Positions 31,032-37,985 of a stretch of 39,593 nt of DNA are shown here, in pieces. The first letter of the stretch is position 1; each line of letters opens with the position of its first letter. A program made the translations under genes and the position numbers. Source of the stretch: JBKPIY01 sp046730475 (lineage in GTDB: Bacteria > Actinomycetota > Thermoleophilia > Solirubrobacterales > 70-9); NCBI GenBank assembly GCA_046730475.1, contig JBKPIY010000010.1, forward strand, positions 1 to 39,593, written 5' to 3'. The notes under the pieces are model-generated. The model did no database searches. It saw only the letters and a list, made by a program, of their open reading frames with translations, and was not told where the DNA came from.

Positions 31032-31586
31032 TCAGTCGCCCTCGTCGTCGTCGTTTGCGTCGGCGCGCTCGAGCACGATCCGCTCCGGCTCGACCGTCAC
31101 CCTCAGGGCCCGATGCCCGGCCCAGTGCTCGGCGTACACCGGATCGTCCTTGATCGCGGGGTCCAGCCAGAGGCCGTAGCCCTCCTCCTCGCCCTGGTCG
31201 AAGGTCGCCTCGAGGGCGCCGCCCTTGCGCCGCCGGCGCCCCCGACGGCGGCGGCCGCCGCGCCGGCGCCGGCGTCGGCCCCCCTCCGGCTGCTCCTCGG
31301 GCTCGGCCTCCGGCTCCTCGCCGGCTTCCTCCTCTTCCTCCTCTTCCTCCTCCTCGGCCGCCCCTGCCTCCTCGAGTTCGGCCTCGATCTCCGCCTCGAT
31401 CTCGTCGCGGAGGTCGACGTCGGGGGGAAGGTCCTCGCCGTCGCCGCTGAGGCCATGGCGGCGGCGGAAGTCACGCAGCTGGGCGGCCGGAACCTCGAGC
31501 TGGTGCGCGATCCAGGCATCGGTCCTGCCCTGCCGGACCCAGGCGCGGATCTGGTTCAGCTGGGGGCGAAGGGACTTGCGGGCCAT
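31032..31586 (-). CDS. HTH-like protein with Glu-rich and Arg-rich low-complexity linkers
   Basis: 184 residues in four blocks. Residues about 1-45 look like a small helix-turn-helix (LNQIRAWVRQGRTDAWIAHQLEV, then AAQLRDFRRRHGL). Residues about 55-100 are acidic, including ten consecutive Glu and alternating Glu/Pro. Residues about 103-122 are nearly all Arg and Gly. The last 60 residues form a conserved-looking domain (YGLWLDPAIKDDPVYAEHWAGHRALRVTVEPERIVLERAD). The opposite charges predict intramolecular or nucleic-acid contacts. ATG 31586 is preferred. A TACAGT hexamer (minus strand, 31600-31595) ends 8 bases before it, so the mRNA may be leaderless. I do not know its function. Confidence 0.72.
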   Translation of the reverse strand: MARKSLRPQLNQIRAWVRQGRTDAWIAHQLEVPAAQLRDFRRRHGLSGDGEDLPPDVDLRDEIEAEIEAELEEAGAAEEEEEEEEEEAGEEPEAEPEEQPEGGRRRRRRGGRRRRGRRRRKGGALEATFDQGEEEGYGLWLDPAIKDDPVYAEHWAGHRALRVTVEPERIVLERADANDDDEGD

Positions 31587-31671
31587 GGCGCGCCACTGTA
31601 GCAACGGCCCTCGGAAGCCCCGGTCGGGTCCGGCGGGCGAGTTCGACCGGCTGCGGACTCGCGGGCGCCCT

Positions 31672-31920
31672 CTAGCTCATCAACCAGGCGAGCGTCTCGA
31701 ACATCACCACGACCACCGTCACGACGGTGATCGTGAGCGCGACGAGGAGAACGCTGAACCTCACCCGCCCTCGGGATTCGGTCCGCTGGATGCGACGGGC
31801 GCGCGAGCGGTTGGCCGCCCGCTTGCGGAGTTGGTCGCGGCGGCGACGCTCGAGAGCCATCTCCTGCTCGAAGGCCAACTCGATCTGAGCCATGCTCTGT
31901 CGCATCCGCATCTGAGCCAT
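31672..31920 (-). CDS. Small tail-anchored membrane protein with Arg-rich coiled helix
   Basis: 82 residues. Met/Gln-rich start (MAQMRMRQSMAQIE), a charged helix with clustered Arg (ALERRRRDQLRKRAANRSRARRI), then one transmembrane helix near the C-terminus (about 55-78, FSVLLVALTITVVTVVVVMF). The basic cytoplasmic part next to a C-terminal helix suggests an inward-facing anchor. No family recognised. Monocistronic; ends 86 bases from the start of the Glu/Arg-rich gene. Confidence 0.62.
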   Translation of the reverse strand: MAQMRMRQSMAQIELAFEQEMALERRRRDQLRKRAANRSRARRIQRTESRGRVRFSVLLVALTITVVTVVVVMFETLAWLMS

Positions 31921-32025
31921 CTCGTCAGTTCCCCGGGGAGAGTGTTAAGCGACGCTCAAATTAGCAAACGACCTCGCCGACCCCGACCGCGACCGCTTCG
32001 CGGCTTCCGAGCGCTCCGGCGCCGA

Positions 32026-32550
32026 TCACGGGCACGCCCCCCATAGTCCCCGCCCGGCGCGACCGGCGGCGCCGGCCAGGCGGGCGAACAGCGGCGCGTG
32101 GGAGCGGTTGGGTGGAATCGTCAGCGGCCGCGCGTATCCGCGCCGGGCGAGGATCGCGTTGACGAATCGATCCCCGACGTAGACGTACGCGAGTAGCCGC
32201 CCGTAGACGTCGCGGCGCTCGACGTCGAAGCGAAGCAGCGCCGTCCTCCCGGAGACGAGCCGGTCGTTGAAGTGACTGGCCGCCTCGCCGTAGCACTGGA
32301 CCGGCTCGTCGGGATCGACCGTCTCCGGGGTGTCGACGCCGATATAGCGGACGTCCTCGGTATGCCCGTCGGGCATCCGCACCTTGATCGTGTCCCCGTC
32401 GGCGACGTGTACCACCCTCGCCCGCACATCCGCGCGTGACCCGCCGCCACCGGCCCCCGACCGGTGGCCGTCGCACGGCGCCAGGGTGAGCGCGGGGATC
32501 AGCGCCAGGAGCAGAAGCCCCGTCCACGATCCGCGCCGCCTCATCCCCAT
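32026..32550 (-). CDS. Secreted thermonuclease (staphylococcal nuclease-like)
   Basis: 174 residues with a signal peptide (about 1-25, GLLLLALIPALTLAPC). OB-fold nuclease domain with metal residues in ADGDT (about 50-54) and D73, catalytic Arg 68 and Glu 76 in VRYIGVDTPE, and Arg 118 in DVYGRLLAYVYV, so the catalytic set looks complete. Calcium-dependent DNA/RNA cleavage outside the cell is the family role. The Cys after the signal (LAPC) is not a good lipobox because Pro precedes it. Start at 32550 or 32544 gives the signal peptide; the open frame to 32691 adds sequence unlike a signal. Divergent from the YbdK-type gene. Confidence 0.85.
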   Translation of the reverse strand: MGMRRRGSWTGLLLLALIPALTLAPCDGHRSGAGGGGSRADVRARVVHVADGDTIKVRMPDGHTEDVRYIGVDTPETVDPDEPVQCYGEAASHFNDRLVSGRTALLRFDVERRDVYGRLLAYVYVGDRFVNAILARRGYARPLTIPPNRSHAPLFARLAGAAGRAGRGLWGACP

Positions 32551-32649
32551 ATCAGACTGAGGCCGGCGGCCGCTGTTCTCTTCCCGGTCCGTCGAGCGAA
32601 GAGCTGTTCCCCGCGCCCGGTCGAGTCGGCTTCCGCCCTGCGGCGAGGC

Positions 32650-32655
32650 TACGAT
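32650..32655 (+). promoter_or_regulatory. Candidate -10 TACGAT for the YbdK-type gene
   Basis: TACGAT lies about 48 bases before GTG 32703 in the divergent gap with the nuclease gene. It fits TANNNT; no -35 is recognisable. Confidence 0.3.
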
Positions 32656-32702
32656 CGCCTCGCATCGGGAAGGCAGCCCGGTTCTCGACACCTCACCGCA
32701 CC

Positions 32703-33815
32703 GTGCTCGAACACAGCTTCAGCGGCACTCCCTTCACCCTCGGCGTCGAGGAGGAGTTGATGATCTGCGACGCCGGCAGCCTCGACCTCGCCCAGGGGAT
32801 CGAGGAGATCCTCGCCAACCTCCCCGCGGGCCTCACGGGGGCGGTGAAGCCGGAGTTGATGCAGTCGGTTCTAGAGGTCGCCACCGAGCCCTGTCGCGAT
32901 GTCGCCGAGGCCGCCGGCCAGCTCGCCGAGCTGCGCAGGACCGTCCGCGCGGTCGCCGCCGAGCGCGGGATGCTGATCGGCGCAGCCGGCACCCATCCCC
33001 TGGCCGACTACGAGCAGCAGCTGATCGTCGACCAGCCGCGCTACCGCGAGCTCGCCGACCAGCTCGGGTGGATCGCCCGCCGGGAGCTGATCTTCGGCAC
33101 CCACGTCCACATCGGCATCGACGATCCCGAGAAGGCGATCTACGTCGCCGACGGGATCCGCGGCTACTTGCCGCTGATGCTCGGGATGTCCTCCAACTCG
33201 CCGATGTGGCGAGGAAAGCTGACCGGGATGATGTCCGCCCGGACGCCGGTCTTCCGAGCCTTTCCCCGGGTCGGCGTCCCGCCCTACTACGGCACCTGGG
33301 AGATCTACTCCCACCGGGTTGAGCAGATGATGGAGGGGGGAGCGATCCCCGATTACACCTACCTGTGGTGGGACGTCAGACCGCACCCAAACTTCGGCAC
33401 CGTCGAGGTGCGGGTGTTCGATCAGCAGACCCGGCTCGAGCACACAGTGGGGTTTGCAGCGATGGTCCAGGCGCTCGTCCATCGGCTCGCCACGGACTTC
33501 GACGACGGCCGCCCGAGCGTCGAGCATCCCCTCGAGCTGATCGACGACAACAAGGTGCGAGCGGCGCTGCTCGGGATCGAGGGCAACCTGATCGACTTCG
33601 AGCACGGCCACGAGGTGCCGGCCGCGGAGATGGCGCGGGGCGTGATCGACGAGCTCCGCGACCACGCCGAGGAGCTGGGCTGCCGGGAGGAGCTCGAGGG
33701 CCTCGCCGATCTGATCGGGCGCGGCACCGGCGCCCGGCGCCAGCTCGACTGGCTCGAGACGCGCGGCGACGTCCGGGGTCTGCTGCGGGAGATCATCGCC
33801 GCGAGCGCTCCCTGA
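32703..33815 (+). CDS. YbdK-type carboxylate-amine ligase (glutamate-cysteine ligase 2 family)
   Basis: 370 residues. Family start FTLGVEEELMICD with the metal-binding Glu cluster, then KPELMQSVLEVATEPC, GTHPLADY, GTHVHIGIDDPEKA, SNSPMWRGKLTGMMSAR, and WWDVRPHPNFGTVEVRVFDQQT. Members ligate glutamate to an amine (weak gamma-glutamylcysteine activity for E. coli YbdK; EgtA makes gamma-glutamylcysteine in actinobacteria). Which amine is used here is unknown. GTG 32703. The next gene begins 127 bases downstream in its own AT-rich promoter region, so transcription is likely separate. Confidence 0.88.
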   Translation: MLEHSFSGTPFTLGVEEELMICDAGSLDLAQGIEEILANLPAGLTGAVKPELMQSVLEVATEPCRDVAEAAGQLAELRRTVRAVAAERGMLIGAAGTHPLADYEQQLIVDQPRYRELADQLGWIARRELIFGTHVHIGIDDPEKAIYVADGIRGYLPLMLGMSSNSPMWRGKLTGMMSARTPVFRAFPRVGVPPYYGTWEIYSHRVEQMMEGGAIPDYTYLWWDVRPHPNFGTVEVRVFDQQTRLEHTVGFAAMVQALVHRLATDFDDGRPSVEHPLELIDDNKVRAALLGIEGNLIDFEHGHEVPAAEMARGVIDELRDHAEELGCREELEGLADLIGRGTGARRQLDWLETRGDVRGLLREIIAASAP

Positions 33816-33865
33816 GCCCCGCCGTGCGCCGAGCATTCGCAGCGGAACCGTTGGCGCCAGTTCAG

Positions 33866-33924
33866 TACGATAATCGAAGCGATTTACTTGCTTTTTGGCC
33901 GACCAGATACGAAAATCGAACCGA
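33866..33924 (+). promoter_or_regulatory. Two 17-bp operator-like direct repeats upstream of the HxlR-like gene
   Basis: TACGATAATCGAAGCGA (33866-33882) and TACGAAAATCGAACCGA (33908-33924) match at 15 of 17 bases, and their starts are 42 bp apart, about four helical turns. Each has a CGA...TCG inverted core. They sit in an unusually AT-rich stretch just before the HxlR-like regulator, whose TAGAAC hexamer (33926-33931) follows the second copy. Confidence 0.55.
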
Positions 33925-33942
33925 ATAGAACCGACCCGGCCG

Positions 33943-34218
33943 ATGACGAGCGCCCTCGACCTGCTCGGTCGACGGTGGGCGCTGCGGGTGGTGTGGGAGC
34001 TGCGCCGTGACGCGCTCTCCTTCAGCGAGCTCCGACGGAAGCTCGGGGTCAGTCCCTCGGTGCTCTCCCAGCGGCTCGGCGAGCTTGTTGCGATCGGGGT
34101 GATCGATCGCGACGCCCACCGGCGGTACCTCCTCGGCACCCGCGGTCGGGAGCTGGCTCGGATCCTCTACGAGGTCAACCGGTGGGCGGAGGCGGGCGCG
34201 GGTATCCTCGGAGCGTGA
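33943..34218 (+). CDS. HxlR-like winged helix transcriptional regulator
   Basis: 91 residues with the MarR/HxlR winged helix: SALDLLGRRWALRVVWELRR, FSELRRKLGVSPSVLSQRLGELVAIGVIDRD, RRYLLGTRGRELARILYEVNRWA. The N-terminal Cys often used for redox sensing is absent. ATG 33943 is chosen because the family domain starts right after it; in-frame TTG 33895 would translate through one of the operator-like repeats. Probably autoregulated through those repeats. The stop TGA overlaps the GTG of the rhomboid-like gene, so that gene and the next two are probably part of its regulon. Confidence 0.83.
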   Translation: MTSALDLLGRRWALRVVWELRRDALSFSELRRKLGVSPSVLSQRLGELVAIGVIDRDAHRRYLLGTRGRELARILYEVNRWAEAGAGILGA

Positions 34219-34991
34219 GCGCACCCGAGCTGAGCGTCGTCTGCCGCAGCTGTGGGGAGGAGGTCAGCCCCTACGTCACCGAGTGTCCCTACTGCGGCAC
34301 CCGCATTCGAAAGCGTGCCCCGAAGCTGGAGCTGCGCGGGGACGAGCTCGCTCCCCGCGAACGCCGCCGCCGTCGCCTCCGGCTGCTCCCGCGGATCGCG
34401 ACCGACCGCGCCGGCGAGCGCCGCTACGCCACGCTCGCGGCGATCGCCGTCCCGGCGGTCTCGATGCTCGCGCTGACGGCGCTCAACCGGCCGGCAACCG
34501 ACTTCGGCGCAATCGTTGGGGCCGCCGGCTCGGACTGGTGGCGCTACCTGGCGGCGCCGTTCGTCTACACCAACCTCGGTTACCTGTTCGTGATCGCGGT
34601 CGCCGTCGCGATCTTCGGCCCGGCGGTCGAATCCCGGCTCGGCTCGGTTGCCACCGCCGCCCTGATCCTCGCCTGCGGCGCGCTAGGGATGGTGTGCGCC
34701 GACGCAATCGAGGACTCCCTCAACGGGAGCGACGTCCTGCTCGCCGCGGGCGGCAACGGGGTCGCGCTCGGGCTGCTCGCCGCATGGGCGGTGATGAAGG
34801 CCGCCGAGGTGCGCGAGAGCCCCGACGAGGAAGCCGAGGTGATCGGCGCCGCTGTCGCCGCCAGCGTCCTCGTCCTCCTGCCCGTGGTGGTGGACTGGGC
34901 GAGCGTGTTCGCCGGGCTGGGCGGCGCACTCGTCGGCGCCGCCTGCGGGTTGGTCGCGGCGATCGCGCGCCGGGAGAAGTCGGCGGGGTGA
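34215..34991 (+). CDS. Zinc-ribbon rhomboid-like membrane protein lacking the catalytic Ser and His
   Basis: 258 residues. N-terminal zinc ribbon (C10-x2-C13 and C24-x2-C27, ECPYCGTRI), a basic linker, then six hydrophobic helices arranged as in rhomboids: DWWRYLAAPFVYTNLGYLFVI, FGPAVESRLGSV, and a GxSG-like site that reads GGNG (N181 in place of Ser). The last helix AGLGGALVGAACGLVAA has no His where rhomboids carry the dyad partner. It is therefore a rhomboid-fold pseudoprotease rather than a protease, by inference. GTG 34215 overlaps the HxlR-like stop; its stop overlaps the O-methyltransferase start. Confidence 0.7.
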   Translation: MSAPELSVVCRSCGEEVSPYVTECPYCGTRIRKRAPKLELRGDELAPRERRRRRLRLLPRIATDRAGERRYATLAAIAVPAVSMLALTALNRPATDFGAIVGAAGSDWWRYLAAPFVYTNLGYLFVIAVAVAIFGPAVESRLGSVATAALILACGALGMVCADAIEDSLNGSDVLLAAGGNGVALGLLAAWAVMKAAEVRESPDEEAEVIGAAVAASVLVLLPVVVDWASVFAGLGGALVGAACGLVAAIARREKSAG

Positions 34992-35638
34992 CCGACAAGT
35001 TCACGGCGCTGACGCCCGAGCTCCAGCGCTACCTCGTCGCCCACAGCTCCTTCCGCGACGGCCTGGCCGACCGGGTCGAGTCGGCGGCCGAGGAGACCGA
35101 AAACCCCCTGATGCAGATCGCCGGCGACCAGGCGGCGCTGATTACGTTGCTCGTGTCCGCGATCGGCGCCCGCCGCGCGCTCGAGGTGGGGACCTTCCTC
35201 GGCTACGGGGCGATCTCGATCGCCCGCGGCCTCGCCGAGGACGGCGAGCTCGTCTGCTGCGAGATCAGCGAGGACTATGCCCGGCGTGCCCGCGAGCATC
35301 TCGAGGCGGCTGGGCTCGCCGACCGGGTCGAGATCAGGATCGGTCCGGCGATCGAGGCCCTCCGGGCGATGCCCACCGATGAGCGCTATGACTTCAGCTT
35401 CATCGACGCCGACAAGGAGGGCTACCCCGACTACTACGAGGAGGTCCTCAAGCGGACCCGGTCGGGCGGCCTGATCATGCTCGACAACACGCTCAAGGAC
35501 GGGCGGGTCCTCGACCCCGAGCCCGGCAGCTCCGACGCGGTGGTCGCCGAGCTCAATGACCGGATCGCCGGGGACGACCGGGTCGAGGTGGCGATGCTCG
35601 GGATCGCCGACGGCGTCACTCTTGTCCGGAAGCGATGA
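34988..35638 (+). CDS. SAM-dependent O-methyltransferase (caffeoyl-CoA/catechol OMT type)
   Basis: 216 residues. AdoMet motif ALEVGTFLGYGAISIARGL, acidic ribose-binding strand (VCCEISEDYARRA), then FSFIDADKEGYPDYYEEVL and GGLIMLDNTL, which supply the divalent-metal ligands of the COMT-like cation-dependent class. Such enzymes methylate catechol-like hydroxyls; the substrate here is unknown. GTG 34988 overlaps the rhomboid-like stop and its own stop overlaps the GNAT start (ATGA), so it is the third gene of a tightly packed HxlR-rhomboid-OMT-GNAT unit. Confidence 0.88.
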   Translation: MTDKFTALTPELQRYLVAHSSFRDGLADRVESAAEETENPLMQIAGDQAALITLLVSAIGARRALEVGTFLGYGAISIARGLAEDGELVCCEISEDYARRAREHLEAAGLADRVEIRIGPAIEALRAMPTDERYDFSFIDADKEGYPDYYEEVLKRTRSGGLIMLDNTLKDGRVLDPEPGSSDAVVAELNDRIAGDDRVEVAMLGIADGVTLVRKR

Positions 35639-36402
35639 GCGAGGTAGGGCTGGGACTGGTGCGGGCCGGGATGGCGCCGTTCTGGAAGCTGATGGCGGAG
35701 TCGTGCGGGGGGAGCGCCTGGGAGCGCCGGGGGGTGATGGCCTCGGTGATCCCGCAGACGCCCGAGCGCTCGGTCTTCAACTCGGTGTTCTACGAGGATC
35801 CCGATGCGCTGCTCGGCTGCCTCGACGAGTTGGCCGGCCTCTATGAGGAGGCAGGGGTCCGGGCGTGGACCGTCTGGGTGCCGGAGGCCGACGCCGTCGC
35901 CGCCCGGGGTCTCGAGGCGGCGGGCCACAAGCTAGATGCCGCTCCCAGGGCGATGGCGATGGCGACCTCGGATCTGCGCGAGCCGGGGGGCGAGGGCGGC
36001 CCTCCGATCGAGATCAGGGAGGAGCTCGACATGGCCGAGCTCGCCCGCCTCAACGAGACCGCCTACGGCTACCCCCCGGGGGACTTCGCCGCTCTCGCCG
36101 ACTCCGAGTTTCCCGGATTTCACCTCTACTTCGCCGCACTGGCGGGTGAGACGGTTGCGGCCGCCGGGGTCTGGGACCATGGCTCCGACGGCGTGCTCGC
36201 GTGGGTCGCGACCCTGCCGGAGGCGCGGGGGAAGGGCGTCTCGCGCCGGCTCTGTGCCCACGCGATCGCCGAGGCGCGCGGGCGAGAGATCGAGACCACC
36301 ACCCTCCAGGCGACGAAGCTCGGCTACCCCGTCTATCGCAAGCTCGGCTATCGGGACCTCGGCGTTCTTCATATGTGGGAGCGTCGGGGGCCCCGCGGTT
36401 AG
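35635..36402 (+). CDS. GNAT family N-acetyltransferase
   Basis: 255 residues. N-terminal half (about 1-120) resembles a degenerate GNAT-like or linker region (VFYEDPDALLGCLDELAGLYEEAGVRAWTVWVPE). The C-terminal GNAT domain has the acetyl-CoA pyrophosphate loop VATLPEARGKGVSRRLCAHAI and the beta-bulge/helix end TLQATKLGYPVYRKLGYRDLG. Acceptor unknown. ATG 35635 overlaps the O-methyltransferase stop. Last gene of the HxlR-led unit. Confidence 0.85.
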   Translation: MSEVGLGLVRAGMAPFWKLMAESCGGSAWERRGVMASVIPQTPERSVFNSVFYEDPDALLGCLDELAGLYEEAGVRAWTVWVPEADAVAARGLEAAGHKLDAAPRAMAMATSDLREPGGEGGPPIEIREELDMAELARLNETAYGYPPGDFAALADSEFPGFHLYFAALAGETVAAAGVWDHGSDGVLAWVATLPEARGKGVSRRLCAHAIAEARGREIETTTLQATKLGYPVYRKLGYRDLGVLHMWERRGPRG

Positions 36403-36424
36403 CCGTCCGCTCGCCCCTGCCGGG

Positions 36425-36430
36425 TATGTT
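36425..36430 (+). promoter_or_regulatory. -10 hexamer TATGTT directing a probable leaderless transcript
   Basis: TATGTT ends six bases before GTG 36437, with no ribosome site between them. This is the same geometry as at glmU. Confidence 0.4.
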
Positions 36431-36436
36431 CCGGGT

Positions 36437-36766
36437 GTGGTCCCGGGGCCCTACTCGGATCAGCAGGTCGAGGCGGCGATCGAAGCGATCTCCCGCCCCG
36501 AGGCGTTTCGTGAGGCCGAGCAGGCGGTGGCTCGGGCGGCGCCTCGGCTCCAGCGGGTGCTCGCCGAGGCGCTCGGCGCCGGCGGGTGGTTCGGCGAGTC
36601 GCACGAGTCCGAGGTCCTGAAGGCGGCCACCGCGCCCGACGAGGGGGAGCGGCTCGCCGCGGTCCGAACCCTGCTCGCCGAGGACGCTCGGATGGGGATG
36701 CTGATCGGGGTCGCCGTAGGGTGGGCGCTGGCCGAGAAGCTTTCTGAAGCCAACGAGGAGGACTGA
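36437..36766 (+). CDS. Small helical protein of unknown function
   Basis: 109 residues: a helical N-terminal part (YSDQQVEAAIEAISRPEAFREAEQAVARAAPRL), a middle with GWFGESHESEVLKAATAPDEGER, and a hydrophobic C-terminal helix MGMLIGVAVGWALAEKL that may touch the membrane. No family recognised. GTG 36437 is the first usable start after the TATGTT hexamer. The stop lies 3 bases before the metal-dependent hydrolase gene, so the two are probably co-transcribed. Confidence 0.65.
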   Translation: MVPGPYSDQQVEAAIEAISRPEAFREAEQAVARAAPRLQRVLAEALGAGGWFGESHESEVLKAATAPDEGERLAAVRTLLAEDARMGMLIGVAVGWALAEKLSEANEED

Positions 36767-36769
36767 GAG

Positions 36770-37483
36770 ATGGAGATCAACTACATCGGGCATTCCACCG
36801 TGGAGCTGGTCGAGGGTGAGACGCGGGTCCTGATAGACCCCTTCCTGAGCCCGAACAATCCTGCGGCCAAGTTAAGCGCCGAAGACGTCGACCCCACCCA
36901 TGTGCTCCTCACCCACGGCCACCAGGACCACTTCGCCGACGCCATCGCGGTGGGGAAGCGGACCGGCGCTCCGTTCGTCGCGATTTCCGAGCTCGCCAAC
37001 GTGCTCGGCGAGCAGGGAATCGAGGAGGTCTCCGATCCCAACCTGGGCGGGACGGTCGAGTTCGACTGGGGCTGGGTGAAGCTGGTCCAGGCCTTTCACA
37101 CGAACACCGTGCCCGGTTCCGATGACCGGCCCTTCAGCCCGACGCCGGGGACCGTGATCGGCGCAGCCGCCGGACTCGTCGTCAATCTCGGCGGCAAGGT
37201 CGTTTATCACCTGGGCGACACGTGCCTGTTCGGCGACCTGAAGCTGATTGCCGAGCGCACCCCCCCTGACGTTGCCTTGATCCCGATTGGGGGCCACTAC
37301 ACGATGGATCGCCACGACGCGGTAGTCGCGGCCGAGCTAGTTGGGGCAGGGACCGTGATCCCTGTCCACTTCAACACCTTCCCGCTGATCGAGACCGACG
37401 CCGAGGCGTTCAAGTCCGAGGTCGAAGCGAAGACCTCCTCGAAGGTGGCGGTGCTGGCGCCGGGAGAGAGCCGCCCCTACTAG
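36770..37483 (+). CDS. UPF0173-type metal-dependent hydrolase (metallo-beta-lactamase fold)
   Basis: 237 residues, UlaG-like subgroup. Start MEINYIGHST is typical. Metal site THGHQDHFAD (H49, H51, D53, H54), a later His in VQAFHTNT, Asp in YHLGDTCLFGDL, IPIGGHYTMD, and the final His in VIPVHFNTFP. All expected dinuclear zinc or manganese ligands appear present. Substrate unknown. ATG 36770 is preceded by GGAGGAC. Only 3 bases separate its stop from the stop of the convergent gene at 37487. Confidence 0.9.
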   Translation: MEINYIGHSTVELVEGETRVLIDPFLSPNNPAAKLSAEDVDPTHVLLTHGHQDHFADAIAVGKRTGAPFVAISELANVLGEQGIEEVSDPNLGGTVEFDWGWVKLVQAFHTNTVPGSDDRPFSPTPGTVIGAAAGLVVNLGGKVVYHLGDTCLFGDLKLIAERTPPDVALIPIGGHYTMDRHDAVVAAELVGAGTVIPVHFNTFPLIETDAEAFKSEVEAKTSSKVAVLAPGESRPY

Positions 37484-37486
37484 GGC

Positions 37487-37783
37487 TCAGTCGGCCTGGC
37501 GACCGCGCCGAAACCAGATCGCGCGGTCCTTCCAGTCGTGCACGATCAGGGCGGTCCCGGTCAGCGCCCAGGCGGCGCCGCGGCGGCCGGTGAGGCGGCG
37601 GGCGGCGAGCCCTCCCACTCCCGCCCCGGCGAGCACGAGCCCGGTTACCCCATGGTGGAGGCGTTGCCCGGCGATCCACAGACGCCGAAGCTCGGGGTCG
37701 TACCCGAGGATCCGGTTGCCCCATCTCCAAGGGGTCGATGTCAGGCGCCCCTCGGCTCGTCCGATGTTCTCGCTTGCCGTCAT
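37487..37783 (-). CDS. Small membrane protein, function unknown
   Basis: 98 residues from ATG 37783 (a GTG at 37792 adds 3). A soluble N-terminus (about 1-40, GRLTSTPWRWGNRILGYDPELRRLWIAGQR) leads into two short hydrophobic segments (VTGLVLAGAGVGGLAARRL and AAWALTGTALIVHDW) separated by a basic turn, ending in a basic tail. No family recognised. Convergent with the hydrolase gene, leaving no room for a separate terminator. Confidence 0.6.
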   Translation of the reverse strand: MTASENIGRAEGRLTSTPWRWGNRILGYDPELRRLWIAGQRLHHGVTGLVLAGAGVGGLAARRLTGRRGAAWALTGTALIVHDWKDRAIWFRRGRQAD

Positions 37784-37915
37784 CCGATCCACTGGTGGTC
37801 GGGCCTGGATTCACATATCGGCCGCCAGACTGGTGCCGATCAGCACAAGATTCGGTAATCGGGAAGAGACCCCTGCCGCGGTGAAGAGGGCGGCGGCGCG
37901 CCTACCTCGCCCGAA

Positions 37916-37948
37916 AGCTGGCCAGCTAGCCAGTCAAGTCTGTACCCT
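37916..37948 (+). promoter_or_regulatory. 12-bp perfect palindrome and -10 TACCCT upstream of the R2lox-type gene
   Basis: AGCTGGCCAGCT (37916-37927) is its own reverse complement, and GCCAG (37929-37933) adds a second inverted copy of CTGGC. TACCCT (37943-37948) fits the -10 pattern and predicts a start near 37955, putting the palindrome over the -39 to -28 region. Likely operator plus promoter; GAGGAG before GTG 37986 is the ribosome site. Confidence 0.45.
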
Positions 37949-37985
37949 GCGAGCACGGAGAGGAAGCGAGCGAGAGGAGAGCGGC

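Noticed and set aside
31317..31360. CCT/CTC pyrimidine-rich tract as a CRISPR-like or regulatory repeat
   Set aside because: It simply encodes the poly-Glu block of the minus-strand protein; there are no spacers or repeat periodicity.
37590..37985. N-terminal extension of the R2lox-type protein
   Set aside because: It covers the opposing small membrane gene and the promoter region, and reads as Arg/Pro/Ser-rich shadow. GTG 37986 has a good ribosome site.
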